This document shows positions 1 through 8,293 of a stretch of 64,000 bases of DNA, piece by piece; position 1 is the first letter of the stretch; every line of letters begins with the position of its first letter. The notes under the pieces are model-generated. The model was not told where the DNA came from, did not search any database, and saw only the letters and a list, made by a program, of their open reading frames with translations. Position numbers and translations under genes: made by a program. Source of the stretch: Streptococcaceae bacterium ESL0687 (GTDB lineage: Bacteria; Bacillota; Bacilli; Lactobacillales; Streptococcaceae); the NCBI GenBank assembly GCA_029392475.1, contig CP113940.1, positions 682,001-746,000 on the forward strand. The letters run 5' to 3'.

Positions 1-333
1 CTTCAGAGCTTTGATAATACAAATGATTCCTAAAAAAATTAAAATAGCAATGAAAAAGATACGCATACCACTTAATCCTTCGGCAAATGACGAATAGACA
101 TTCCCTGCTTGTTGATAATAGCTTTCAGCTATACTGTCCCCGCTCACAGATCTGATTTTACTCATAGTGTCACTTGCATCATGCATGCTATTAGTACTAC
201 CAACAATTACAGCGTGGACCCTCCATGCGGTATAGAAAAGCCATAAGCTAGTAGCTGAGTAAAGTATAATAATAATCTTCTTTGCTATAAATTCCTCTTG
301 TTTATTACTACCATTAGTAACATTTTTCTCCAT
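1..333 (-). CDS. Small two-TM membrane protein, C-terminus cut by window edge
   Basis: I do not recognise this protein. Reading from the ATG at 333 gives 111 codons open to the window edge, with an AGGAGG ribosome-binding site 8 nt upstream. The N-terminus is polar and Asn/Gln/Lys-rich. A hydrophobic segment follows at about residues 19-45, then a Ser/Asp-rich loop of about 40 residues that is probably extracytoplasmic, then a second hydrophobic segment at about 89-110 where the window ends. No motif points to an enzyme. It could be a small membrane or bacteriocin-immunity type protein, but that is a guess from topology. Confidence 0.6.
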   Translation of the reverse strand, partial: MEKNVTNGSNKQEEFIAKKIIIILYSATSLWLFYTAWRVHAVIVGSTNSMHDASDTMSKIRSVSGDSIAESYYQQAGNVYSSFAEGLSGMRIFFIAILIFLGIICIIKALK

Positions 334-381
334 AAAACAAGCCTCCTATGATATAATAATTTTGTAAATACAGTACATCCT

Positions 382-410
382 AGTCCTTGATTGCCGTCAG
401 GGACTTTTTT
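382..410 (+). terminator. Hairpin with T-run, orphan terminator on + strand
   Basis: Arms AGTCCTTGA and TCAGGGACT pair over 9 bp with one G-U around the loop TTGCCG. Six T residues follow on the + strand. No + strand gene lies upstream in the window. On the - strand the same hairpin falls in the leader of the membrane-protein gene that starts at 333. Confidence 0.5.
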
Positions 411-422
411 GCATTTAGTTTA

Positions 423-453
423 ATTATATCAATAAGAAATTAGGATATGTCAT
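423..453 (-). promoter_or_regulatory. Promoter of the left-edge membrane protein
   Basis: On the - strand ATGACA at 453-448 and TATAAT at 428-423 are separated by 19 bp. The predicted transcript carries the 382-410 hairpin in its 5' leader. Confidence 0.4.
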
Positions 454-1176
454 TTTGATCTAAATTAGTACACAAATAGTACCTTCTAGCCATTTTTTTT
501 TAAATTTTTTGATTTTGTTAAAAAATGCAGAGGGAAATAATGGAAGTTTTATTTTTGGGCCCAAATGATCGATTTTTGTTATTTGGCTCATTTTTTAAGA
601 AAATATTTTTTTGCCTTCGACATTTACAAAAATTATAAAATATTTTAATAAATAATTAATATAATTATTATATTTAATTAAATAAAATATATTTATAAAA
701 ATAATAAAAAATTAACTAATTTAAATATATTAAAAAATATATTTAATAATTAACATCTACTTCCGCAAATAAGCATTAGCGGAAGTAGGAAATAAATGCA
801 AAATTAAGATATTTACTATATATTTATTTGAATAAACAACTATTTAAAGATACAAAAATAAAATATAAATAAAAGATTTAAATTAAGTAAATAAAATAAT
901 AAACACTTACATTAAAATATAAACTTCCATCTTTTTTCTACTTTTCTTAAATAAAGTTAATAAAACAAAAAAATCAATCTGTAAAATGCAGAAAGGAAAG
1001 TATTTAGGCAAATCATGACGAAGAAACTCTTAGATTAGGCCCCATGTTTCAAATCGAATGGACTAGCCGGTGTAATTTATGTGGTATCCTTTTCTTATAA
1101 GTTTAAGTATCATTTAAGTAGATCATAGAAATGAATAGTAGGCTAAAAGAAGTGCAGCATAAGTGCAATATCTAGC
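454..1176. other. Gene-free, extremely AT-rich intergenic stretch
   Basis: No supported gene lies here. From about 600 to 960 the sequence is almost pure A/T, with runs of AATAA/TTAAT words. The only GC-containing structure inside is the perfect inverted repeat at 757-788. From about 1010 to 1160 the composition becomes more normal and could be a decayed coding remnant. Only an 18-codon ORF from 1051 is visible there, and it has no convincing ribosome-binding site. Confidence 0.6.
757..788. repeat. Isolated perfect 10-bp inverted repeat
   Basis: CTACTTCCGC at 757-766 and its exact complement GCGGAAGTAG at 779-788 flank a 12-nt loop. It sits in otherwise almost pure A/T DNA and has no T-run, so it does not look like a normal terminator. 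A protein-binding site or a structured RNA element would fit. Confidence 0.6.
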
Positions 1177-1205
1177 TTTACTTGGTTAAGTATTTCTGAT
1201 ATTAT
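1177..1205 (+). promoter_or_regulatory. Promoter for the 72-aa membrane protein
   Basis: TTTACT at 1177-1182 and TATTAT at 1200-1205 are separated by exactly 17 bp. Confidence 0.45.
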
Positions 1206-1263
1206 ATGCCTGTTCTAAGGGAAATTTAGATGAACGAGCTATATGAAAGCAGGAGTTTTAACT

Positions 1264-1482
1264 ATGAATGAAAGCAAATTAGATTCTAAAATAACTAAGA
1301 AAACACTAAACTTCACACATGCAATTTTATTTTTACTTGTAATTATTTCTTGGATTCTTTTCTATAAGATAAATCATGCATGGGGAGTAGTCTTTCTGAC
1401 ATCACTTCTTGTTCTAGCTATGTCGATGTTGTTTCAAATAATTTTTGGGATAGTGGCAACAATAACTTGCAAAAGTGAATAA
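1264..1482 (+). CDS. Small two-TM membrane protein (72 aa)
   Basis: I do not recognise this protein. The start is set at ATG 1264 because AGGAG at 1251-1255 lies 8 nt upstream. The earlier in-frame ATG at 1243 has no such site. A basic N-terminus of about 18 residues is followed by two hydrophobic helices, roughly residues 21-38 and 43-65, and a short charged tail. It has its own promoter and terminator, so it is probably a single-gene unit. It resembles the left-edge protein only in size and topology. Confidence 0.6.
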   Translation: MNESKLDSKITKKTLNFTHAILFLLVIISWILFYKINHAWGVVFLTSLLVLAMSMLFQIIFGIVATITCKSE

Positions 1483-1508
1483 AAAGCAATCAACTTGATT
1501 GCTTTTTT
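1481..1508 (+). terminator. Rho-independent terminator of the 72-aa gene
   Basis: Arms AAGCAATCAA (1484-1493) and TTGATTGCTT (1495-1504) form a 10-bp stem that runs into a T tract. It begins at the stop codon. Confidence 0.85.
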
Positions 1509-1594
1509 TGTGTCTTCTTAAGGTGCTTAGAGGCTCTATTCAGCTTCTTTGTAAACTGTTTTGTAAATCCTCGGTAGAGGGACAACAAATGTAA

Positions 1595-1626
1595 TAAAAA
1601 ACCTCCCCGCACAAGGAGGGGAGGTT
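1595..1626 (-). terminator. Rho-independent terminator of ldh
   Basis: Arms AACCTCCCC (1600-1608) and GGGGAGGTT (1618-1626) form a strong 9-bp stem. On the - strand it is followed by a T-run (the A-run at 1595-1599 on +). It lies 17 nt beyond the ldh stop. Confidence 0.9.
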
Positions 1627-1642
1627 AGTCATCAAATGACGA

Positions 1643-2650
<1,008 letters not shown>

Positions 2651-2658
2651 TTAATTTG

Positions 2659-2719
2659 GATGGTTCTTGAAAAAACCATCAGACAGGTCAATTATACCAC
2701 TTACTTTATGCTTTGTCAT
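2659..2719 (-). promoter_or_regulatory. ldh promoter with hairpin near the 5' end of the leader
   Basis: On the - strand ATGACA (2719-2714) and a perfect TATAAT (2696-2691) are 17 bp apart. The predicted start is near 2684, immediately upstream of a 7-bp hairpin (GATGGTT/AACCATC, 2659-2680). The mRNA would therefore begin with a stem-loop. No convincing CcpA cre box was seen. Confidence 0.65.
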
Positions 2720-2766
2720 TCGATTAACAAAGATTTTCAACAGATTTTAGATACAGTTTCAAAAAG

Positions 2767-2787
2767 TTGTTATAAACAATTCACTTT
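2767..2787 (-). terminator. Weak possible terminator of the rqcH operon
   Basis: On the - strand TTGTT and AACAA form a 5-bp stem with a 3-nt loop, followed by CTTTTTG. It lies about 35 nt beyond the rqcH stop. Confidence 0.3.
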
Positions 2788-2821
2788 ATATTGCAACACA
2801 ATATATAACAGGAAGATAAAA

Positions 2822-4471
2822 TTAGTTCTCTTCCTTCATTTCTTTGATTCGCTCAAAATCTGGTGTGACCCGGAGGGTTTTTTGACCAGTATAGGTTACA
2901 AAACCTGGAGCAGATCCTGCAGGTTTGTTTAATTTTTTGATTTCAATCATATCAACTTGGACCAGGTTTGACATTCTTGCCTTAGAGAAATAGGCAGCAA
3001 GCATAGCAGCTTCTGTAACAACCTCATCACTTGGATGGGGATTATCTCTAAGAACAACATGACTTCCTGCAAGGTCCTTAGCATGGAACCAAAGATCATT
3101 TTTCCGGGCGATTTTATGGGTCAACTGTTCATTTTGCAGGTTGTTTTTCCCAACTAAGATTAGACTTCCGTCACTTGCGATATATCGTTCAGGATCCTTA
3201 AGTTTTTGACGTTTATTGTCCCTTTTTCTTAGTTTAATATAGCCTGTTTGGATTAATTCTTCCTTGATTTCAGCGATTTCAGATAAGTCAGCCTGGGCTA
3301 GGGAATTTTCAACACTTTCCAGGTATAAAATAGCCTGTTTGGTTTGTTCAATTTGACTATTAAGATATTTAACTGCCTGTTTTAGTTTTTGGTACTTGTG
3401 GAAGTATTTTTGGGCATTTTGATTGGGTGTTAGAGCCTTGTTTAAGGCGATTTCAATCTTTTGACCATCGTAGTAGTTATCAAGAATAACTGAATCCTTA
3501 TTATTTGGTACCTGGTGCAAGAAGGTCGTAAGAAGTTCACCCTTTTGCCTAAAGGTTTCAGCCTTGTCAGTTGCCTTAAGTTCTTTTTCCTGCTTCTTAA
3601 GTTTTTGGCGGTTCTTTTTAAGCTCATTATCAACCTTACGGATAACCTCACTGGCCACCTGGCGGACGCGGTCCCGCTCAGCCTTATCCGAATAGTAGAC
3701 ATCTAGAAGTTCCGATAAACTATCATAGGCCAAATAATCGTCAGCCAGTTTAAGAGCAGAGAAGTTGTCGCTTGAGGGATAAAGGGAAGGACAAAGGTCA
3801 TTAATGAAATTATGGAAGGATTTTATTTTCTCGTTGGGAAGAATATTTTGTTCCAGAGCAGCAGCTGTATCTCGTCCTAGACCTTGGAATACTCTTTGTA
3901 AATTATCCTCAGTATTTAAGATATCAAATAATTTATCATCACTTACGGTAAAGGGATTTATCTTACCGTCACTAGGTGGGGCCAAATAGGTGCTTCCTGG
4001 AAGAATGGTCCGGTAGGCATTTTGCGAAAAGCCCACATGTTTAATCGACTCAAGGATTTTATTTGATTTTCGATCGACCAAAAGAATGTTTGAGTGTTTA
4101 CCCATGATTTCACAGATTAGGGCAATCTCCATGGCATCCCCGATTTCATTCTTGCTAGAAATTTCAAAGACAATCTGCCTGTCGTTTTCAACCTGTTTGA
4201 TACTGTTGATTAGGGCACCGCTCAAGTATTTCCTTAAAATCATTACAAAGGTTGTAGGAGTTTTTGGGTTCTCAAAAACCGTCTTAGTTAATTGGACCCT
4301 GCCAAAACTTGGGTGGGCAGATAAGAGAAGTTTATGATTTTTACCGTTTCCCCTAATTGTAAGGACCAGCTCCTTATCAAAGGGCTGGTTTATTTTTTGA
4401 ATTCGTCCACCAGTAAGACTTTCCTCTAATTCAGAGGTCATATAGTGGAGAAATATACCATCAAAAGCCAT
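2822..4471 (-). CDS. rqcH: Rqc2/RqcH family ribosome quality control factor (NFACT; FbpA/PavA type)
   Basis: Binds obstructed 50S subunits carrying peptidyl-tRNA and recruits tRNA-Ala to add C-terminal alanine tails that mark the chain for degradation. The protein is 549 aa. NFACT-N spans about residues 1-240, with D97-R98 at the positions known to be needed for tRNA selection in B. subtilis RqcH. A long charged coiled-coil runs from about 255 to 410. The NFACT-R domain follows from about 425, with NDLWFHAKDLAGSHVVLR near its centre. Streptococcal homologues were first named as fibronectin-binding proteins (PavA/FbpA). It lies 2 nt downstream of the small HesB-like gene and is probably cotranscribed with it. 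Confidence 0.93.
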   Translation of the reverse strand: MAFDGIFLHYMTSELEESLTGGRIQKINQPFDKELVLTIRGNGKNHKLLLSAHPSFGRVQLTKTVFENPKTPTTFVMILRKYLSGALINSIKQVENDRQIVFEISSKNEIGDAMEIALICEIMGKHSNILLVDRKSNKILESIKHVGFSQNAYRTILPGSTYLAPPSDGKINPFTVSDDKLFDILNTEDNLQRVFQGLGRDTAAALEQNILPNEKIKSFHNFINDLCPSLYPSSDNFSALKLADDYLAYDSLSELLDVYYSDKAERDRVRQVASEVIRKVDNELKKNRQKLKKQEKELKATDKAETFRQKGELLTTFLHQVPNNKDSVILDNYYDGQKIEIALNKALTPNQNAQKYFHKYQKLKQAVKYLNSQIEQTKQAILYLESVENSLAQADLSEIAEIKEELIQTGYIKLRKRDNKRQKLKDPERYIASDGSLILVGKNNLQNEQLTHKIARKNDLWFHAKDLAGSHVVLRDNPHPSDEVVTEAAMLAAYFSKARMSNLVQVDMIEIKKLNKPAGSAPGFVTYTGQKTLRVTPDFERIKEMKEEN

Positions 4472-4473
4472 TT

Positions 4474-4824
4474 TTATTTATTCCTAAAATCTATTATTTC
4501 GAAATTGCGGTCAAGACTTTCATAATCACAAGTTAGGAAAAGTCTGAAGTTTTCGAGTGATAGTTTCATTTTATCAGATAGGTAATTCTTTGAATAGCCT
4601 TTATAGGGCATAGGACCTAAATCACTATCCATTTGATTATCATAAACAGGATCAGTGAAATCTGGATCGACTAAGAGGATTCTAAAATGGTTGAAAAGTG
4701 AACATGATCCCTTGCGTGAAAGCAATCCATTTCCGTCATCCATGTCAAAGATTAATTTGGCTGGTTTATCACCTATCATTTTTTTGATTTTTTCTTGTGC
4801 TTCATCAGTAATTTTTAAGTACAT
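4474..4824 (-). CDS. HesB/IscA-like iron-sulfur biosynthesis-family protein (116 aa)
   Basis: A short cytoplasmic protein resembling the FeS-biosynthesis family proteins of Firmicutes. The N-terminal signature is MYLKITDEAQEKIKKMI, and a strand GNGLLSRKGSC follows at residues 31-41. Only two cysteines occur, C41 and C99. The three conserved Cys of true A-type carriers (one mid-protein and a C-terminal CxC or CxnC) are not all present, so cluster carrying is doubtful. The role of this subfamily is not established. A good RBS (GGAGG on -) precedes the ATG. It is the first gene of a two-gene unit with rqcH. Confidence 0.6.
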   Translation of the reverse strand: MYLKITDEAQEKIKKMIGDKPAKLIFDMDDGNGLLSRKGSCSLFNHFRILLVDPDFTDPVYDNQMDSDLGPMPYKGYSKNYLSDKMKLSLENFRLFLTCDYESLDRNFEIIDFRNK

Positions 4825-4872
4825 ATATGTATCCTCCTCACCCCTATTCTATCACTTTGCCCAGGAATTTGC

Positions 4873-4901
4873 TTGCGGTGCATCTCGCTTTTAGGTATAA
4901 T
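4873..4901 (+). promoter_or_regulatory. Promoter of the ABC importer operon
   Basis: TTGCGG at 4873-4878 and a perfect TATAAT at 4896-4901 are 17 bp apart. The leader of about 45 nt is too short for a T-box, and none was seen. Confidence 0.7.
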
Positions 4902-4952
4902 TAAGAAATCAATAATTTTCTATATTTTTACTTTTAGAAAGGAGGGGGAGAT

Positions 4953-5438
4953 TTGAGAACTGATGCCAGAAAACTTTCAAGAGATCTTAAACTTTGTTTA
5001 GGAATTTTAGTACTTATTTTTCTATTATTAATTCCAACTTTTAGAAAAAATATCCGGGCAGAGCAGCTTGATGCGGTTTTAAATGTTGCTACAAATGATA
5101 AAATTGCAGATACATCAACTCAGGATATTAGCAAGGTTTTACAAGGTAATTTAGCTACAACTGTTATTTTCATAGATCCTAAGAATGAGGATTTAAATCA
5201 AAAGTTTTACGATTATGTTGATCAAAGTAAGGGAGATACCAAGTTAAATCGTAAAATCTATATTTATGAAGAAGTTTACCCTAATAAGTTGGTGCAGGAT
5301 TTAAAAATTGATATGAAGGATAGGATAGCTGTTGTTTTCTTTGAGGGAGACAAAAAAACAAAGGTTATCTACTTTGATAGTTCAAGCAATTTTAATAAGG
5401 ATTTTGCAGACAAACTTAACAAATTGTCAGTACAATAG
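4953..5438 (+). CDS. Membrane-anchored protein of unknown function, first gene of ABC importer operon
   Basis: The gene starts with TTG at 4953, chosen because the very strong AGGAGGGGG lies just upstream and no ATG fits. The product is 161 aa. A basic N-terminus is followed by one transmembrane segment at about residues 13-30, then an outside domain of about 130 residues with alternating strands and helices. That domain includes a strand-rich KIYIYEEVYPNK and IAVVFFEGDKK. The pattern loosely recalls a thioredoxin-like fold but has no CxxC. It is 20 nt upstream of the substrate-binding protein and probably works with that transporter. I do not recognise the family. Confidence 0.7.
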   Translation: MRTDARKLSRDLKLCLGILVLIFLLLIPTFRKNIRAEQLDAVLNVATNDKIADTSTQDISKVLQGNLATTVIFIDPKNEDLNQKFYDYVDQSKGDTKLNRKIYIYEEVYPNKLVQDLKIDMKDRIAVVFFEGDKKTKVIYFDSSSNFNKDFADKLNKLSVQ

Positions 5439-5458
5439 GAAGAATTTAGGAGAAAATT

Positions 5459-6442
5459 ATGAAAAATAAAAAACTAATGTTTACCCTGCTTGGTCTTGTA
5501 GTCCTTGCCCTAGCTGCAATTGTCCTACCTCAGCTTGATAAGAAAAAGGACAGCAAAAGTGATAGCCTTCAAATCGGTGTCTTACAGTTTGTAACTCACC
5601 CAGCCCTTGATGAAATCTACAAGGGAGTTAAGGAAGGTTTATCTGAAGAAGGTTATAAGGATATAAAGATTAACTTCCTAAATGGTGAAGGTGATCAAAG
5701 TAAGCTTCAAACCATGAGTAAGGAGCTTGTAGCCCAGAAGAATGATGTTCTCGTTGGGATTGCAACACCTGCTGCTCAGAGCCTTGCCAATGCAACAACA
5801 AGTATTCCAATTATCATGGGAGCTGTAAGTGATCCTGTGGGTGCTAAACTTATCAGCAATCTTGAAAAACCTGATAAGAATATTACAGGTGTATCTGATA
5901 AGTTTCCTGTTGACAAACAACTTGACTTAATGAAAGAAGTTTTACCAGACCTTAAAACTGTCGGTGTCCTTTATTCAAGTAGTGAGGACAATTCTAAGTC
6001 ACAGGTGGCTGAGTTTAAAAAAGCAGCAGAAGCTTCTGGAATTGAAGTAATTGAGTATGCAGTACCTTCAACAAATGAAATTTCAGCAACCATGGAAGTT
6101 GCGACTTCTAAGGTAGATGCCTTTTATACACCAATGGATAATACAGTAGCAAGTGCCTTTCCAACAGTAATTAATATTGCAAACAAGGCTAAAAAACCTG
6201 TTTTCCCAAGTGTTGATACCATGGTCGAACAAGGTGGTCTTGCGGCTGTAGCCATTAACCAATATGATCTTGGTAAGGCTACTGGGAAAATGGCTGCCAA
6301 GATACTTAAGGGAGAAAAAGTTTCAAATCTTCCTGTTGAAGAGTTTAGCGAGGTTAAACCAGTCGTCAACGAAGAAGCAGCAAAAAAACTTGGAATTACT
6401 TTACCAGAAAAATTACTGGCTGAAGCAGACAAGGTAAAATAA
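5459..6442 (+). CDS. ABC transporter substrate-binding protein, TrpX-like (COG2984)
   Basis: Extracytoplasmic binding component of an amino-acid-type ABC importer. Streptococcal homologues (TrpX) are assigned to tryptophan uptake, which is known family annotation and is not shown here. The protein is 327 aa. A hydrophobic N-terminal segment spans residues 6-25 without any Cys, so there is no lipobox and it must be held by an uncleaved anchor. Two type I periplasmic-binding lobes follow: QIGVLQFVTHPALDEI (38-53) starts lobe 1, and GVSDKFPVDKQLDLMKEVLP leads into lobe 2. RBS AGGAG precedes the ATG. The permease and ATPase follow, separated from it by an attenuator-like hairpin. Confidence 0.88.
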   Translation: MKNKKLMFTLLGLVVLALAAIVLPQLDKKKDSKSDSLQIGVLQFVTHPALDEIYKGVKEGLSEEGYKDIKINFLNGEGDQSKLQTMSKELVAQKNDVLVGIATPAAQSLANATTSIPIIMGAVSDPVGAKLISNLEKPDKNITGVSDKFPVDKQLDLMKEVLPDLKTVGVLYSSSEDNSKSQVAEFKKAAEASGIEVIEYAVPSTNEISATMEVATSKVDAFYTPMDNTVASAFPTVINIANKAKKPVFPSVDTMVEQGGLAAVAINQYDLGKATGKMAAKILKGEKVSNLPVEEFSEVKPVVNEEAAKKLGITLPEKLLAEADKVK

Positions 6443-6447
6443 CAAGT

Positions 6448-6476
6448 AAAACTCGTGACCTTAATCGCGAGTTTTT
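6448..6476 (+). terminator. Intra-operon attenuator hairpin between binding protein and permease
   Basis: AAACTCG (6449-6455) and CGAGTTT (6468-6474) form a 7-bp stem with a 12-nt loop, followed by TTTTTC. The gap between the genes is 62 nt and has no obvious promoter. Partial read-through would make more binding protein than permease. Confidence 0.65.
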
Positions 6477-6504
6477 CATAACACATCAAATAAGAGGATA
6501 ATTT

Positions 6505-7383
6505 ATGATTTTATCAACCATCAATCAAGGTTTATTATGGGCCATCTTAGGGCTTGGGATTTACCTAACCTTCAGGATTTTAAACTTTCCTGATATGACC
6601 GCAGAGGGTTCATTTCCATTAGGTGGTGCTGTGGCTGTAACCATGATTAGTCATGGCTTTAACCCTGTTGTATCAACCCTTGCAGCCTTTCTGGCAGGAG
6701 CTCTAGCAGGCTTTACAACTGGTATTTTATATACCAAAGGACGTGTTCCAACCCTTCTAGCTGGTATTTTGGTCATGACCAGCTGTAACTCAATCATGCT
6801 TATGATTATGGGCCGGGCCAACCTAGGACTTTTGGACAACAAGCGCCTGCAGGACTACCTACCCTTTGAAAATCAAGATCTTTCAATCTTAGTTCTTGGC
6901 CTTCTAGCAGCCTGCCTAGTAATATCACTTATGATCTTCTTTTTAAATACCAATTTAGGTCAGGCCTTTGTAGCTACTGGAGACAATTCTGATATGGCCC
7001 AATCTCTTGGGATTAATACTGATAAGATGGAGCTTTTGGGACTTGTTTTGTCAAATGGTATAATCGGCCTTGCAGGAGGGCTTATAAGTCAAAGTGATGG
7101 TTACGCTGATATCAACAAGGGGATTGGAGTTATTGTAATCGGTCTTGCAAGTATTATCATCGGAGAGGTTTTCTTTGCAAATGTAAGTCTTCTTGAGCGT
7201 TTAATTGCTATTGTGATTGGAAGTATTTTCTACCAAATCATTATCATGCTAATAATCCGCCTAGGTTTCAATACCAACTACTTAAAATTATTCAGTGCGA
7301 TTATCCTTGCAATCTGTCTAATTATCCCAACATTAAAGGACAAATTCTTCAAGGGGGTCAAGATAAATGCAGGCAATAATTGA
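6505..7383 (+). CDS. ABC transporter permease, TrpY-like (COG4120)
   Basis: Membrane channel subunit of the importer encoded around it. The protein is 292 aa with about eight to nine hydrophobic segments. It belongs to the branched-chain/ribose-type permease superfamily (BPD_transp_2): it begins with a helix LLWAILGLGIYLTFRIL, and GLAGGLISQSDGYADINKG (residues 190-208) is a typical cytoplasmic coupling region. The ATG follows AGAGGATAATTT. It overlaps the ATPase gene by 17 nt, which implies coupled translation. Substrate assignment to tryptophan rests on family resemblance. Confidence 0.87.
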   Translation: MILSTINQGLLWAILGLGIYLTFRILNFPDMTAEGSFPLGGAVAVTMISHGFNPVVSTLAAFLAGALAGFTTGILYTKGRVPTLLAGILVMTSCNSIMLMIMGRANLGLLDNKRLQDYLPFENQDLSILVLGLLAACLVISLMIFFLNTNLGQAFVATGDNSDMAQSLGINTDKMELLGLVLSNGIIGLAGGLISQSDGYADINKGIGVIVIGLASIIIGEVFFANVSLLERLIAIVIGSIFYQIIIMLIIRLGFNTNYLKLFSAIILAICLIIPTLKDKFFKGVKINAGNN

Positions 7384-8125
7384 GTTAAAAAACGCAACCA
7401 AGGTAGTTGATAATGGTAGTGATGAACAAAAAGTTATCCTGGATCAAGTAAACTTGACCATTAACCAGGGAGATTTCATTACAGTTCTTGGGGGAAATGG
7501 AGCAGGTAAATCTACCCTTTTTAATACCATTGCTGGAAATCTTTCCCTTACAAGTGGTCAGGTCTTTATAATGGGTGAGGATATGACTAAAAAATCTCCT
7601 GAAGTCCGGGCCAAGTATATTTCAAGAGTCTTCCAGGATCCTAAGATGGGAACGGCTCCCCGAATGACCCTAGCTGAAAATCTAGCTGTAGCCAGGCTTC
7701 GAGGTGAAAAAAGACGACTGGTTCCTAGACGGCTTGCAAGCTATAAAAAAGAGTTTACTGAACTGGCCTCAAAAATCGGCAACGGTCTTGAAAAGCATCT
7801 GGATACACCAGCAGGAAACCTTTCAGGAGGTCAAAGGCAGGCTCTAAGTCTTCTTATGGCAACCATTAAAAAACCAGACCTTCTCCTGTTAGATGAGCAT
7901 ACGGCAGCCCTTGACCCCAAAACAAGCAAGTCCCTAATGGAACTTACTGATGAGTTGGTTAAAAAAGATCAATTAACCTCACTCATGATTACCCACCATA
8001 TGGAAGATGCCCTGAAATACGGTAACCGCCTCTTAGTTATGCAGGACGGAAAAATAGCTCAGGACTTAAATAGTCAGGAAAAAGCTAAACTAAGCATCCA
8101 AGATTTTTATCAGATATTTGAGTAA
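7367..8125 (+). CDS. ABC transporter ATP-binding protein, TrpZ-like (COG1101)
   Basis: Cytoplasmic ATPase that drives the importer. The protein is 252 aa. Walker A GGNGAGKST is at residues 42-50, the Q-loop region at VFQDPKMG (88-95), signature LSGGQRQ at 152-158, Walker B LLLLDE at 172-177, and the switch His at H210. All catalytic elements are intact. The start at 7367 is supported by AAGGGGG about 12 nt upstream, inside the permease gene. It is the last gene of the operon and is followed by the paired hairpins at 8140-8194. Confidence 0.92.
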   Translation: MQAIIELKNATKVVDNGSDEQKVILDQVNLTINQGDFITVLGGNGAGKSTLFNTIAGNLSLTSGQVFIMGEDMTKKSPEVRAKYISRVFQDPKMGTAPRMTLAENLAVARLRGEKRRLVPRRLASYKKEFTELASKIGNGLEKHLDTPAGNLSGGQRQALSLLMATIKKPDLLLLDEHTAALDPKTSKSLMELTDELVKKDQLTSLMITHHMEDALKYGNRLLVMQDGKIAQDLNSQEKAKLSIQDFYQIFE

Positions 8126-8139
8126 AGAATATCAGTTAA

Positions 8140-8194
8140 TGTCGGAAGAAACTCCGACAGGTAAGAAAAACGTTCGTAAATACGAACGTTTTTT
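8140..8194 (+). terminator. Tandem hairpins ending the ABC importer operon
   Basis: First hairpin: TGTCGGA/TCCGACA at 8140-8159. Second hairpin: about 12 bp, AAAACGTTCGTA/TACGAACGTTTT at 8167-8193, with a 2-nt loop and a T-run, the actual terminator. Its arms resemble the PurBox core found upstream of the pur operons. Confidence 0.85.
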
Positions 8195-8293
8195 GATTGT
8201 ATTAAGAATAACATCCCTGTATAATTTGCTTTTGATTTAGCTATCTGCTAGGATGATTATGTGAATAAAATAATAAGGGATTGGTGTTAAAAA

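Noticed and set aside
2660-2932. 90-codon ORF on the + strand
   Set aside because: It overlaps the ldh promoter and the end of rqcH, and has no RBS or domain.
4825-4952. T-box for the TrpXYZ-type operon
   Set aside because: The predicted leader is only about 45 nt and lacks the T-box sequence.
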